Shown here one piece after another: positions 54,089-62,925 of a stretch of 64,000 nt of DNA. Made by a program: the position numbers and the translations under genes. The DNA is from DASCNA01 sp036011305 (GTDB lineage: Bacteria > Verrucomicrobiota > Lentisphaeria > Victivallales > GWF2-38-69). Each line of letters opens with the position of its first letter. Position 1 is the first letter of the stretch. The notes under the pieces are model-generated. The model was not told where the DNA came from. It searched no databases and saw only the letters and a program-made list of their open reading frames with translations. The stretch spans positions 3,338 through 67,337 of the forward strand of contig DASCNA010000168.1 in assembly GCA_036011305.1 (NCBI GenBank), read 5' to 3'.

Positions 54089-55174
54089 ATGTTAAACAAT
54101 ATGTTTAAGAAAATATATGGATGTTTAATTGGTGCAGCAATCGGTGATGCCATGGGGGGTCCTGTGGAAATGCTTGACCATGACCAAATTTCTAGAGAAT
54201 ATGGTAAGGTGCAAGATTTGCTGTATTATGATAATGTTGATCCCAATCCTCATGGGCCTTGGAAAAAAGATGCAGGTTCAATTACTGATGACACAAGGTT
54301 AAGAAATCTAATAATAAACGCTGTTGTTAACTCAGAGTATAATATATCTGAATATGATGTCGATAAAGAAATAATTAACTTCTACCATAATTCTGAAAAT
54401 GAACTGCAGAAGGACTGGATAGAGGAATATTATTATAAGGCAATTTACAAAGCCAGTAAATTGGCTTTCGGCGGACAACCTACAAATGCAGGAGTTATGT
54501 CGCTGCAGCCAATTGGTATTCTATATTTATGCGATCCAGATACTGCTTTCAGCAAGGCTTTTAATCTTTTCAACTACACAGACAGTTATTCAAGATATTC
54601 AGGTGCTTTTTCTGCAGCCTTGACTTCAGCAGGTTTTATCCCGGGTGTTACTGCAAAAGAAACAGTACTGCTGTCTTTGGATGCTATGAAAAAATATAAA
54701 CTATCAGTTGAAGGACCTAGGTGGACAAATGTAGATTTATATCAGCATGTAGCTATGGAAAATGAGCAACTTATATTCAGGGCAATTGAGATTGCTGAAA
54801 AATATAACGATGTTGATTCTGAAAGTTTTAAGAAAGAGATATATGATAAATTACTGCAGAAATATAAATACGATGGCTCTGAAACAATAGCATTAAGTGT
54901 TGCAGCTTTGATAGCAGCTAAAGGTGATTTTAAAATCTCTGTGCAGGGAGCGGTTAATTTAGGAAGAGATAATGACAGTAGCGCAACTCTGGTAGGAGCG
55001 GTGACAGGAGCTATGTCAGGAGCAGATATAATTCCTAAAACATGGAAAGATGTTATTATAAAAGCAAATAAGAATGAAGTCTGCATTAAAGAACAGGCTG
55101 AAAATCTATATAGAATTATACAGAAACAGATTAAAAATCAGGAAATTATTAACAATAGAATAAGTAACATATGA
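54089..55174 (+). CDS. ADP-ribosylglycohydrolase-fold protein
   Basis: 361 residues. ARH-family Mg-site motifs: GAAIGDAMGGPVEML near the N-terminus, AGSITDDTRLRNL (the T-D-D Asp pair) and LGRDNDSSATLVGAVTGAM (second metal pair) near the C-terminus. The family removes ADP-ribose from proteins or small molecules, but members beside sugar genes may act on other N-glycosides or O-glycosides. ATG 54089 follows AGAGGGG; an in-frame upstream start at 54059 has no site. It ends in TGA; nagB begins ten bases later, its ribosome site GAGG overlapping that stop. Confidence 0.87.
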   Translation: MLNNMFKKIYGCLIGAAIGDAMGGPVEMLDHDQISREYGKVQDLLYYDNVDPNPHGPWKKDAGSITDDTRLRNLIINAVVNSEYNISEYDVDKEIINFYHNSENELQKDWIEEYYYKAIYKASKLAFGGQPTNAGVMSLQPIGILYLCDPDTAFSKAFNLFNYTDSYSRYSGAFSAALTSAGFIPGVTAKETVLLSLDAMKKYKLSVEGPRWTNVDLYQHVAMENEQLIFRAIEIAEKYNDVDSESFKKEIYDKLLQKYKYDGSETIALSVAALIAAKGDFKISVQGAVNLGRDNDSSATLVGAVTGAMSGADIIPKTWKDVIIKANKNEVCIKEQAENLYRIIQKQIKNQEIINNRISNI

Positions 55175-55183
55175 GGCTTTAGT

Positions 55184-55918
55184 ATGGATACAAAAGTTTA
55201 TAACACCGCTGTAGATTTAGGTGTGGCTGCTGCAGAGCAGGGGGCTAAAATTATAAAATCCTGTATTGCTGTAAACGGAAGAGCAAATATTATTTTGGCT
55301 ACAGGGGCTAGTCAGTTTGAAATGATGAAACATCTTGTAACGATAAAAGGAATTGACTGGAGCAAAGTAACTGCTTTTCACCTGGATGAGTATATTGGCC
55401 TTCACGAAGTGCATCCGGCAAGTTTTAGAAAATATTTAAAAGAAAGATTTCTCGAGAAAGTCGAACTAGTAAATGCTTTCCATTTTGTTAATGGTACAGC
55501 CGATGATATAGAAGAGGAATGTATGAGATTGGAAAGATTAATTTCTGAGCATCCTATCGATGTGGCTTTTGTGGGTATTGGTGAAAACGGTCATTTAGCT
55601 TTTAATGATCCTCCAGCAGATTTTGAAACAGATCGTGCTTATCTAGCTGTTGATTTAGATAAAGCTTGCAGAGAACAGCAGATGGGTGAAGGCTGGTTTA
55701 AAAGTTTGGATGATGTACCGACACAGGCTATTTCAATGGGAATTAAACAAATTATGAAAAGTAAGAATATAATTGTTTCTGTTCCTGATGAACGAAAAGC
55801 TGAAGCTGTTAAAAATACTTTGAATAAAGAGATAATCAATATGTTTCCTGCTTCTATTTTAAGAAAACATCCAAATTGTTATTTATATCTTGATAAAGGT
55901 TCAGCTTCATTATTATAA
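55184..55918 (+). CDS. nagB: Glucosamine-6-phosphate deaminase
   Basis: 244 residues, the NagB/isomerase fold. Family motifs are ATGASQFEMMKHL near residue 40, AFHLDEYIGLHEVHPAS (active-site Asp region), and FVGIGENGHLAFNDPPADF (catalytic His-Glu region). It turns glucosamine-6-phosphate into fructose-6-phosphate and ammonia. It is slightly shorter than E. coli NagB, which has an allosteric tail. Between the ADP-ribosylglycohydrolase and nagA genes, so part of an amino-sugar catabolic unit. Confidence 0.92.
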   Translation: MDTKVYNTAVDLGVAAAEQGAKIIKSCIAVNGRANIILATGASQFEMMKHLVTIKGIDWSKVTAFHLDEYIGLHEVHPASFRKYLKERFLEKVELVNAFHFVNGTADDIEEECMRLERLISEHPIDVAFVGIGENGHLAFNDPPADFETDRAYLAVDLDKACREQQMGEGWFKSLDDVPTQAISMGIKQIMKSKNIIVSVPDERKAEAVKNTLNKEIINMFPASILRKHPNCYLYLDKGSASLL

Positions 55919-56002
55919 ATATGGCAATGGGTTTTAAGCATTAAGTTTTTCTTCTTAAAAACTAATACTTACAGCTTAAAACTCAATCTCAAAGGTTTTT
56001 AT

Positions 56003-56983
56003 ATGATTAACGGATTTGTAGATTTACAGATAAACGGCTACATGGGAGTAGACTTTTCAAGTAATAAACTTGATAGGGAATCATGCATAACTGCATTTCA
56101 AGGCATAATCGATAGCGGTACTTTGCTGTTTCTACCTACAATTATTACCAGTAATCTAAATATTTATGATAAAAATATTCAGATTATATCAGATTTAATT
56201 TCAACTGAACCATTTAAAAAACATATTCCTGGCATTCATTTAGAAGGTCCTTTTTTTAGTAGATGTGATGCTCTTGGCGCTCATAATCCCGATTTCACAC
56301 ACACCGTTTCTATTAAAGTACTAGATAAATTTGTAGATTTATCTAATGGAAAAATCAAACTGCTTACATTGGGTGCAGACGTTGAAGGTGTAGATGATTT
56401 AATAAAATATGCAGTCAATTTAGGGATTAAAGTTTCACTTGGCCATCATGTAGCTTTGGCAGATCAAGTAACACAGGCTGCTGATGCAGGAGCAACAGCG
56501 TTTACTCATTTAGGTAATGGTCTTCCTGCATTAATAAACAGACATGATAATCCACTTTTGGGCGGTTTAGCCGAAGATAGATTAAAAGCAATGATTATTA
56601 CTGATGGCCATCATCTGCCTATCCATCTTATTAAATTAATAATTAAAGTTAAAGGATTAAATAATATTATTATTGTCAGTGATGCTGCTCCATTGGCAGG
56701 CATGCCTCCCGGAAAATATGAAACTTTAGGGAATAAAGTAATCCTGACAGATAAAGGTAGATTATACAGTCCTGATAAAGGCTGTCTGATAGGATCTTCT
56801 GCTATGATGATAGACTGTATTAATTATTTATATGCTAATAAAATATTGTCATATGAAGAATTAATACAGGTAGGATATAGTAATCCTTTAGATTATATAG
56901 ACTATAAAATAGAAGAATTGCCAAGTGAAAAATTAATATCCTTTGATAAAGAAAATGGATTTAAAAAAATGGGATGTCAATAG
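56003..56983 (+). CDS. nagA: N-acetylglucosamine-6-phosphate deacetylase-like amidohydrolase
   Basis: 326 residues, amidohydrolase fold. NagA motifs: NGFVDLQINGYMGVDF at the start, GIHLEGPFFS with the metal Glu, SLGHHVALADQ and AFTHLGNGLPAL with the metal His residues, and IIVSDAAPLAGMPPGKY with the catalytic Asp. It gives glucosamine-6-phosphate for NagB. It is about 50 residues shorter than usual because it begins directly at the barrel's first strand and lacks the N-terminal beta-sandwich; I see no start further up. The gap to nagB is 84 bases. Confidence 0.85.
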   Translation: MINGFVDLQINGYMGVDFSSNKLDRESCITAFQGIIDSGTLLFLPTIITSNLNIYDKNIQIISDLISTEPFKKHIPGIHLEGPFFSRCDALGAHNPDFTHTVSIKVLDKFVDLSNGKIKLLTLGADVEGVDDLIKYAVNLGIKVSLGHHVALADQVTQAADAGATAFTHLGNGLPALINRHDNPLLGGLAEDRLKAMIITDGHHLPIHLIKLIIKVKGLNNIIIVSDAAPLAGMPPGKYETLGNKVILTDKGRLYSPDKGCLIGSSAMMIDCINYLYANKILSYEELIQVGYSNPLDYIDYKIEELPSEKLISFDKENGFKKMGCQ

Positions 56984-57121
56984 CTCTTCTTTATTATAGA
57001 TTATAATTTGTTTGTATAAAATCTGTTATGCTGTGGTCAATTAAGGCTCATTGCAATAAATATTGAATCTAATTATAATTAATCTAGCAGAAGGATTAAT
57101 TTATAAGAGGCAATATAAACG

Positions 57122-58057
57122 ATGAGATATTCAAAAATTGTCAAAACCTATATTTCAATTATTTCAACGATAGGTATTCTGAATTTTATTTCATTGTATT
57201 TCTTTTCCTTTTTGATTGGTAAATCATTTACATTTCATAAATTCGCTTTTACTGGGCATAGTTTAAGTTTTTATATCATCAATAATATTCAGTTTGCTAA
57301 TGTTATTTTTATATTTTTGAGTTTCATTGTTCTTCTCTATTTCATATTTAGGGGAATTATAAATGGTAAAAAGAATTATCTGCCGAATAAGCATTTTTAT
57401 GTAGCTTTAATTTTGATTATAATATTCGCATATCTTTATTATCCATTTACCCCTTTAAAATTGAATAATATTGTCTGGTATGTAATTCGCTTTATTGGTA
57501 TACTCTCTATTTTTTATATATTAAGAATTTGTGAAATCGGCAAGTATATTGATTATAAGAAGTATAATGAGTTAAAAATTAATGATGATGATAATAAAAA
57601 CTATATTTTCTCTGATATTGAAAAAACTTTTCTTTTTACTTTGATTTCCATATGCATTCTATGCGTTTTTATGCTGAGCTCACAAATATTTTTAGCCGCA
57701 GGAGGTTTCCCTAATCCGGATGAAACTGTTAATTTTATTTTAGAATATAATATGTCTGGCCCAGGGTATTATATTGAATTTATAATTGTAATTATTTTTA
57801 TAGCCATGTTATATTTTTTATTTAAAGGACTTATTGTAAGCGTATTTAAAAAATTATATACTTACTTGTATTTTTATATTTTCCTCATTGTGGCTGATGC
57901 AGCTTTTATAATTATATTTTGGCCGGAATTTAATCCTAAATTGACATCTTTGGCCTGGCATTCTATACACTTGATTGCTGTAGTATATTTATTGGCAATT
58001 ATTTACTTCAGCAACACTGCTGTAAATAATGCGGATGTAAAACAGTCAGCTACGTGA
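57122..58057 (+). CDS. Membrane protein of two 4-TM modules (novel-looking family)
   Basis: 311 residues with eight predicted spans in two modules of about 150 residues. Each module has helix 1, an outside loop of 25-30 residues, helix 2 ending in a basic word (FRGIINGKKN in module 1, FKGLIVSVFKK in module 2), helix 3 ending in Y-P or W-P (YLYYPFTP; IIFWPEFNP) and helix 4. Between the modules is a charged cytoplasmic linker (DYKKYNELKINDDDN). It starts MRYSKIVKTYI, the same as the next protein. No known domain is visible to me. Ribosome site AAGAGG. It ends in TGA. Confidence 0.75.
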   Translation: MRYSKIVKTYISIISTIGILNFISLYFFSFLIGKSFTFHKFAFTGHSLSFYIINNIQFANVIFIFLSFIVLLYFIFRGIINGKKNYLPNKHFYVALILIIIFAYLYYPFTPLKLNNIVWYVIRFIGILSIFYILRICEIGKYIDYKKYNELKINDDDNKNYIFSDIEKTFLFTLISICILCVFMLSSQIFLAAGGFPNPDETVNFILEYNMSGPGYYIEFIIVIIFIAMLYFLFKGLIVSVFKKLYTYLYFYIFLIVADAAFIIIFWPEFNPKLTSLAWHSIHLIAVVYLLAIIYFSNTAVNNADVKQSAT

Positions 58058-58106
58058 TATAATTTAATAATAAATGAAAATGAATTAATCAGATTAGATT
58101 TAGCAA

Positions 58107-59456
58107 ATGAGATATTCAAAAATCGTTAAAACCTATATTTTGATTATTTCTATTATCTGCATAGTTAATTTTCTTTCACTATACATTTTTTCATTTATTA
58201 CAGGTGAAGCTTATATATTCCATAAGTATAATTCTTGGAATGTTAGCATCCGAACGTATATTATCAATAATATACAGTTTGCTAATCTGGTCTTCATATT
58301 TTTATCTTTTATTATTCTTCTTCTCTGTATATCAAAGGGGATTGTTAATGGAAAAAAAGAGTCTTTATCAAATAAATACTTTTATATAGCTTTTGTTATA
58401 GCTGTTATATACATTTTCCTTTATTGTCCATTTGTTAATTGGGGATTAGGCAACATTGCTAGTTATGTAATTCGTTTTTGTGGAATTATTTTTATAATCT
58501 ACATTTTAGTTATTTCTGAAGTAGGAAAATATATAAATTATAATAGATATGAAGAACTTAATATCAATAAAACTGATAGTAAGAAATGTATTTTCAATGA
58601 TATAGAAAAAATAATCCTTATCAGCGTAAATTCTATATGTATATTCTGTCTTTTTTTACTGAGTTCTCAAATGTTATTGGTATACGTGGGTTTTCATTAT
58701 TCAGATAATGTTTCTGATTTTGTTCAAAAACTTAATACTTTAGGACCAGGATATTATTTAGAAATTGTAATTGTATCCATTTTTCTTGTAATATTATATT
58801 TTTTAACAAAAGGTCTTTTTTTAAGCAGTTTGAAAAAGATATACAGTTATTTATATTTATATATTTTATTTATAGCAGCTGATGCCGCATTTATAATTTT
58901 ATTCTGGCCGAAGTATAATCCTGAATTAACAACTTTTACGTGGCATGTTGTACATTTAATCGGAATAACATACTTAGTGATAATTATATTTTTCACCAAT
59001 AAGGTTGATAAATATGTTGATATTAAAATTGAAAAAGAGAATGAGTATTTACAAATAACAGAAAAAGAGGAAAAAAGTTTTTATATTTTTTCAATTATCT
59101 GTATTTTTATACTTTTGTTTTCATTGATTGCTCAGTTTATTCAAATGCTTGGAATAGTAACTTATAATTATTTTGACTACCCACACCCTTTTGCATTCTT
59201 ATGGCTTATAGGTTATATCCCGATAATTGCTATATTTTGTTTTTCTATTAAATTTATGAAGATATGTAAATCTGATAGATTCAAGTCCAAAATCAGAATG
59301 TGTTTTTATTTTTTTATCTTATTTTTATTTATCTTTTTCCCTTACCCCTATATTTATGTTTCTTCGCTTACATGGATTATGTTTGATGTAATTGGAATAT
59401 TTATATACTTATATTTTTATATCATATGTATAAAAAATACAGTTATACCTCAGTAA
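58107..59456 (+). CDS. Membrane protein of three 4-TM modules (novel-looking family)
   Basis: 449 residues, 12 predicted spans, with three modules of the kind described for the gene just upstream. Module 1 (residues 1-150) has CISKGIVNGKKES and FLYCPF, module 2 (to about 300) has FLTKGLFLSSLKK and ILFWPKYNP, module 3 (to 449) has FSIKFMKICKS and FFPYPYI. The linkers are charged (NRYEELNINKTDSKK; EKENEYLQITEKEEK). Modules 1-2 are close to the two modules of the upstream protein, so a tandem gene duplication plus gain or loss of a module is likely. Function unknown. The start ATG has only a weak ribosome site. Confidence 0.75.
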   Translation: MRYSKIVKTYILIISIICIVNFLSLYIFSFITGEAYIFHKYNSWNVSIRTYIINNIQFANLVFIFLSFIILLLCISKGIVNGKKESLSNKYFYIAFVIAVIYIFLYCPFVNWGLGNIASYVIRFCGIIFIIYILVISEVGKYINYNRYEELNINKTDSKKCIFNDIEKIILISVNSICIFCLFLLSSQMLLVYVGFHYSDNVSDFVQKLNTLGPGYYLEIVIVSIFLVILYFLTKGLFLSSLKKIYSYLYLYILFIAADAAFIILFWPKYNPELTTFTWHVVHLIGITYLVIIIFFTNKVDKYVDIKIEKENEYLQITEKEEKSFYIFSIICIFILLFSLIAQFIQMLGIVTYNYFDYPHPFAFLWLIGYIPIIAIFCFSIKFMKICKSDRFKSKIRMCFYFFILFLFIFFPYPYIYVSSLTWIMFDVIGIFIYLYFYIICIKNTVIPQ

Positions 59457-59525
59457 TTATCAAGTTTTGTTCATTTTATGTTATAATATAAAATAATCTT
59501 ATAAACTACATCTTAGGTGTTATTG

Positions 59526-60311
59526 ATGATTGGTGTAATTTCATTATTGTTAATTATTTCTCTTACACTGTTTGTGACAAGAATTGCTACTTTAGTTTTG
59601 ATGATGACCGGTGTATCGCGTCCAATTGCAGAATTTCAATCACGTTCTGCTTATTCAGGTGCAGGGTTTACTACGCAGGAAGCTGAAGCTATTGTAAATC
59701 ATCCAGTGAGAAGAAAAATCATATATTCATTGATGTTTATTGGTAATATAGGTATTGCGACTGTAGTAGCAACCATTATTTTATCAGTTTTGAATTCTTA
59801 TAATTCACAGCAATGGTGGGTGCATGTTCTAATACTGACTGGAGGTGTAATTTTTCTCAGTATATTGACTTATAGCAAGAGGTTTGATAATTGGATAAAT
59901 GAAATTATTTATAAATCTTTAAAGCGTTATAGTAAACTCGATATAAAAGATTATTTATCCATCCTTCATCTTCACAGCGGGTATTCCATATCAGAACTAA
60001 GTATTGTTTCTAAAGATTGGTTGGCAGGGAAAACACTTAAGGAATCTGAAATATCTAAAGAGGGAGTACTTGTACTTGGAATTAAACGTAAAAATGGAGA
60101 CTATGTAGGAACGCCCCAAAGTGATACAAAAATCATTGACGGTGATACTTTAATTGTGTATGCTCATACGGACAAACTGGAAGAGCTTTCTGGTAGACAT
60201 TTTGGCAAAAAGGGTGAAAAAGCTCATACTGAGGCAATAAATAAGCAGGCTGGGTATTTAAAGAAGCAGGCAGAAAATGATGAGGTATCTTCTTCAGAGG
60301 AGAAAGAATAA
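59526..60311 (+). CDS. Membrane protein with TrkA-C (RCK-C) domain
   Basis: 261 residues. The N-terminal half has about three spans (first IGVISLLLIISLTLFV, then SLMFIGNIGIATVVATIILS and a third). Between them is RPIAEFQSRSAYSGAGFTT, a conserved word in a group of small TrkA-C membrane proteins. Residues about 155-235 form the TrkA-C domain (LSELSIV-like ELSIVSKDWLAGKTLKE; VLGIKRKNGDYVG; GDTLIVYAHTDKLEEL), which binds ligands in potassium channels and transporters. The transported substance, if any, is not known. I choose ATG 59526 over GTG 59517. The tRNA gene follows after 81 bases. Confidence 0.82.
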   Translation: MIGVISLLLIISLTLFVTRIATLVLMMTGVSRPIAEFQSRSAYSGAGFTTQEAEAIVNHPVRRKIIYSLMFIGNIGIATVVATIILSVLNSYNSQQWWVHVLILTGGVIFLSILTYSKRFDNWINEIIYKSLKRYSKLDIKDYLSILHLHSGYSISELSIVSKDWLAGKTLKESEISKEGVLVLGIKRKNGDYVGTPQSDTKIIDGDTLIVYAHTDKLEELSGRHFGKKGEKAHTEAINKQAGYLKKQAENDEVSSSEEKE

Positions 60312-60392
60312 AAAAAAATTAAATTTTATTAGAAATTAAATTGATATTAACAAAAATAATAGTAATTTAGTATTTCTTTCAAAAAGAGAGAC

Positions 60393-60468
60393 GCCAGCTT
60401 AGCTCAGTTGGTAGAGCAATTGACTTGTAATCAGTAGGTCGTCGGTTCGACTCCGACAGCTGGCTCCA
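60393..60468 (+). tRNA. tRNA-Thr (anticodon TGT)
   Basis: Seven-base acceptor stem GCCAGCT/AGCTGGC, D arm with GCTCAGTTGGTAGAGC, anticodon loop CTTGTAA giving TGT, T arm GTCGGTTCGACTCCGAC, discriminator T and encoded CCA at 60466-60468. The 3' end is followed by T6 and an inverted repeat partner: AGAGACGC at 60387-60394 pairs with GCGTCTCT at 60477-60484, enclosing the whole tRNA. Confidence 0.96.
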
Positions 60469-60528
60469 GTTTTTTAGCGTCTCTTTACCTCAAATTTCCA
60501 TGTTTATCCATTAATTAGTAGAATTTGG

Positions 60529-60561
60529 ATTATACCCAAATTATACCCAAATTATGCCCAA
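60529..60561. repeat. Three tandem 11-bp direct repeats beside the tRNA
   Basis: ATTATACCCAA, ATTATACCCAA, ATTATGCCCAA with no spacer. One repeat per helical turn is what arm sites of tyrosine recombinases can look like. The place, 61 bases behind a tRNA gene and before a decayed gene and a gene of different base composition, would suit the edge of an integrated element. No integrase gene is seen. Confidence 0.7.
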
Positions 60562-60598
60562 AATATTTAAACTAAAAAAATCATAAGAAATAACTGGA

Positions 60599-60907
60599 TT
60601 ACTTCAGTATAAAATCTCTTATTATAGTAGAGGTTTCATCAGGCTTATCCCTATACACAGGGTCACCAGCTCCTTTGAGAAGATTAAAGCTGGCTGAGTT
60701 TATTCTTTCTGAAACTGTTTTTGCAGCTTGCCACGGATGTTCGGGATCTTTGTCTCCGGCTAGAATTAATGTAGGTGCTTTTAGCAAACAATTAAAATCC
60801 CAGTTGTAACCTCCATGAGTGAAATACCAACCTTGACCTTCTTTTGTTAGTGAGAAAACAATTGTATAATCACTAATACCAATAGAATCTAACTTTTCCT
60901 TGGTCAT
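60599..60907 (-). pseudogene. C-terminal remnant of an alpha/beta hydrolase
   Basis: About 102 codons. Words of the fold's second half are clear: APTLILAGDKDPEHP (acidic residue strand) and the final GAGDPVYRDKPDETSTI. The catalytic histidine expected in GAG(H)P is Asp here (GAC for CAC, one base), and the nucleophile half is missing, so it is not an enzyme. There is an ATG at 60907 but no upstream domain. Confidence 0.75.
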
Positions 60908-61103
60908 TGATTGAGAACTTTATTAGATTTACTTTTTAATGAGTTTTATACTTCAATTGATTTGTTGAGTGAATATTTGTGATGTCGATTTTTTCAGTTT
61001 TTTTCTTTGAAAAGTTGACCAGTTACGATATTTTATGGGTTCTTAACAATCGATTAATTCCAACAAAGCCTATAAAGGCCTATGAAAAATATAAGGTGAA
61101 AAG

Positions 61104-62090
61104 ATGGAAGATGAAAATGTACATGTTATTGTAGCCGGGAAACATTTTACGCCTATTGTCAAGTACCTCCGTCCTTATATGAAAAACCTTACTGTCGAGA
61201 TGGTCGACACAGATAAGCTCGCAACTCGTGTTGAAGATGCACATGTTATTATTCCTGCCATGTCAAAAATAGGAGAAACAATTTTTAAAAGGGCAAAAAA
61301 GCTCAGACTGGTACAGCAGTGGGGTGCCGGCTTGGATGGTGTTGATGCTCTGACTGCAAGTAGGTACGGCGTAGCTGTTGCCAATGTGCCGACTGCCGGC
61401 GCAGGAAATGCAGATTCTGTTGCGGAGTGGTGTGTCATGACCGCTCTTTGCCTTGGGCGGAAGTTTCCTCAAATACAAAAAAAGTTTGATGTTTGGGGGT
61501 CGCCTGCAGGACAGGCATTAAGTGGACGCAGTGTTGGGATCATTGGATTGGGAGGAACCGGAAAGTCTCTTGCCAAACGTCTTTTGCCATTCGATGTTGA
61601 TATATATGTGGTAAAGCGCAATCCGGATCATGCTTTAAAGAAGAAGTATGGATTGAAAGGTCTTTTTGATCTATCAGGTCTTGATAGGGTACTCGTGCGA
61701 TCCGACTATCTTTTTCTTTGTCTCCCACTGACGAAAGAAACGCACGGACTCATAGGTCCCAAGCAACTTTCTCTTCTTCCGAAAGGTGCATTTCTTATTA
61801 ATGCGTCAAGAGGCCCAATTGTTAATCATGACGCACTGCTCAACGTACTTGCGAAAGGCGATCTTGGCGGATGTGCTCTTGATGTATACTGGGAAGAGCC
61901 GGCCGATTTACACGATCCTGTCGTGTCCCATCCCAATGTGATTACAACTCCACATATTGCCGGGGTTACGGCTGTTGCTTATAGGAGTATTGCCAAAATC
62001 GTAGTCGAAAATATTAAACATGTTATGAATAATCGAATTCCTCTGAATTGCGTGAATGGACAAAATGTTCAAAAAAAAAAATTAAATTGA
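61104..62090 (+). CDS. D-isomer-specific 2-hydroxyacid dehydrogenase
   Basis: 328 residues, NAD(P)-dependent. GLGGTG at 148-153 is the nucleotide loop; the catalytic triad is expected at Arg236 (NASRGPIV), Glu265 (WEEPAD) and His284 (TPHIAGVT). Substrate unknown (phosphoglycerate, glyoxylate and hydroxypyruvate are possible). The DNA is richer in G and C than the neighbours, with codons such as CTC, GCC, CGC and GGC used freely, so it was probably gained by transfer. Ribosome site AAGGTG. It ends in TGA. Confidence 0.9.
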   Translation: MEDENVHVIVAGKHFTPIVKYLRPYMKNLTVEMVDTDKLATRVEDAHVIIPAMSKIGETIFKRAKKLRLVQQWGAGLDGVDALTASRYGVAVANVPTAGAGNADSVAEWCVMTALCLGRKFPQIQKKFDVWGSPAGQALSGRSVGIIGLGGTGKSLAKRLLPFDVDIYVVKRNPDHALKKKYGLKGLFDLSGLDRVLVRSDYLFLCLPLTKETHGLIGPKQLSLLPKGAFLINASRGPIVNHDALLNVLAKGDLGGCALDVYWEEPADLHDPVVSHPNVITTPHIAGVTAVAYRSIAKIVVENIKHVMNNRIPLNCVNGQNVQKKKLN

Positions 62091-62217
62091 ATATGGCAGC
62101 TGTTTGCCAATAAGATTGTACATTATTTTTTAAATCATCGAATTCTTAATAAAATTAATTCGTTATATTTCTGTATTAATGATTTAAAAACTTATATATA
62201 AAGATTAAGGAGTATTC

Positions 62218-62850
62218 ATGAAAACAATTAGTGTAATAATAGGTTTATTTCTTTTTGTTAGTATCAGCGTGTTTTCTACAGAAAATACTGTAAAATTGCC
62301 TCCACACGATTTAAATTCGAATACATCTCTTACAAGTGCTTTAAAAAATAGAAAAAGCTGTAGAAGTTATTCAGACAAAGGAATATCTACTCAAGTTTTA
62401 TCTGATCTGTTATGGTCTGCTTTTGGAGTTAACAGAACTAATGGTAAAAGAACTGCTCCAACGGCAATGAATACACAAAATATTACAATCTATGTGGCAA
62501 TGAAAAGTGGTGTTTATATATATGATGCTATAGATAATACACTAAAGCAATATTTGAAAGATGATATTAGAAATCAAATAGGTTATCAGGAATTCGTTTC
62601 TATTGTTCCTGTTGATCTTATCTTTGTAGCTGATTTATCCAAATCAAAGAGTTCGGAAAAAGATAAGATATTTTATTCTGCTATGAATACTGGCTATATT
62701 AGTCAGAATGTATACTTGTTTTGTTCCGCAAATAATTTGGGAACAGTTGCAGTAGGCTGGATGAAAAAAGATAAGCTGGCAAAAATATTAAAGCTAAATA
62801 AAAATCAGAGGATTATTCTGGCACAGCCTGTCGGATATCCTAAATTGTAA
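62218..62850 (+). CDS. Exported nitroreductase-family (SagB-like) protein
   Basis: 210 residues. A signal peptide (MKTISVIIGLFLFVSI to VFST) comes before a nitroreductase-fold domain: LKNRKSCRSYSDKGIS (FMN phosphate contact), LLWSAFGVNRTNGKRTAPTA as in SagB-like members, and LGTVAVGWMKK. Exported forms of this flavoprotein family exist in anaerobes; their job is not known. Ribosome site TAAGGAG. It is not beside any peptide-modifying genes, so a role in peptide oxidation is unlikely. Confidence 0.85.
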   Translation: MKTISVIIGLFLFVSISVFSTENTVKLPPHDLNSNTSLTSALKNRKSCRSYSDKGISTQVLSDLLWSAFGVNRTNGKRTAPTAMNTQNITIYVAMKSGVYIYDAIDNTLKQYLKDDIRNQIGYQEFVSIVPVDLIFVADLSKSKSSEKDKIFYSAMNTGYISQNVYLFCSANNLGTVAVGWMKKDKLAKILKLNKNQRIILAQPVGYPKL

Positions 62851-62925
62851 TTAATAAATTAACTCCGTATTAGATGCTATAATTATCTCAACTAATTCCG
62901 GAGTATCAAAAGTTGTATTTTACAA

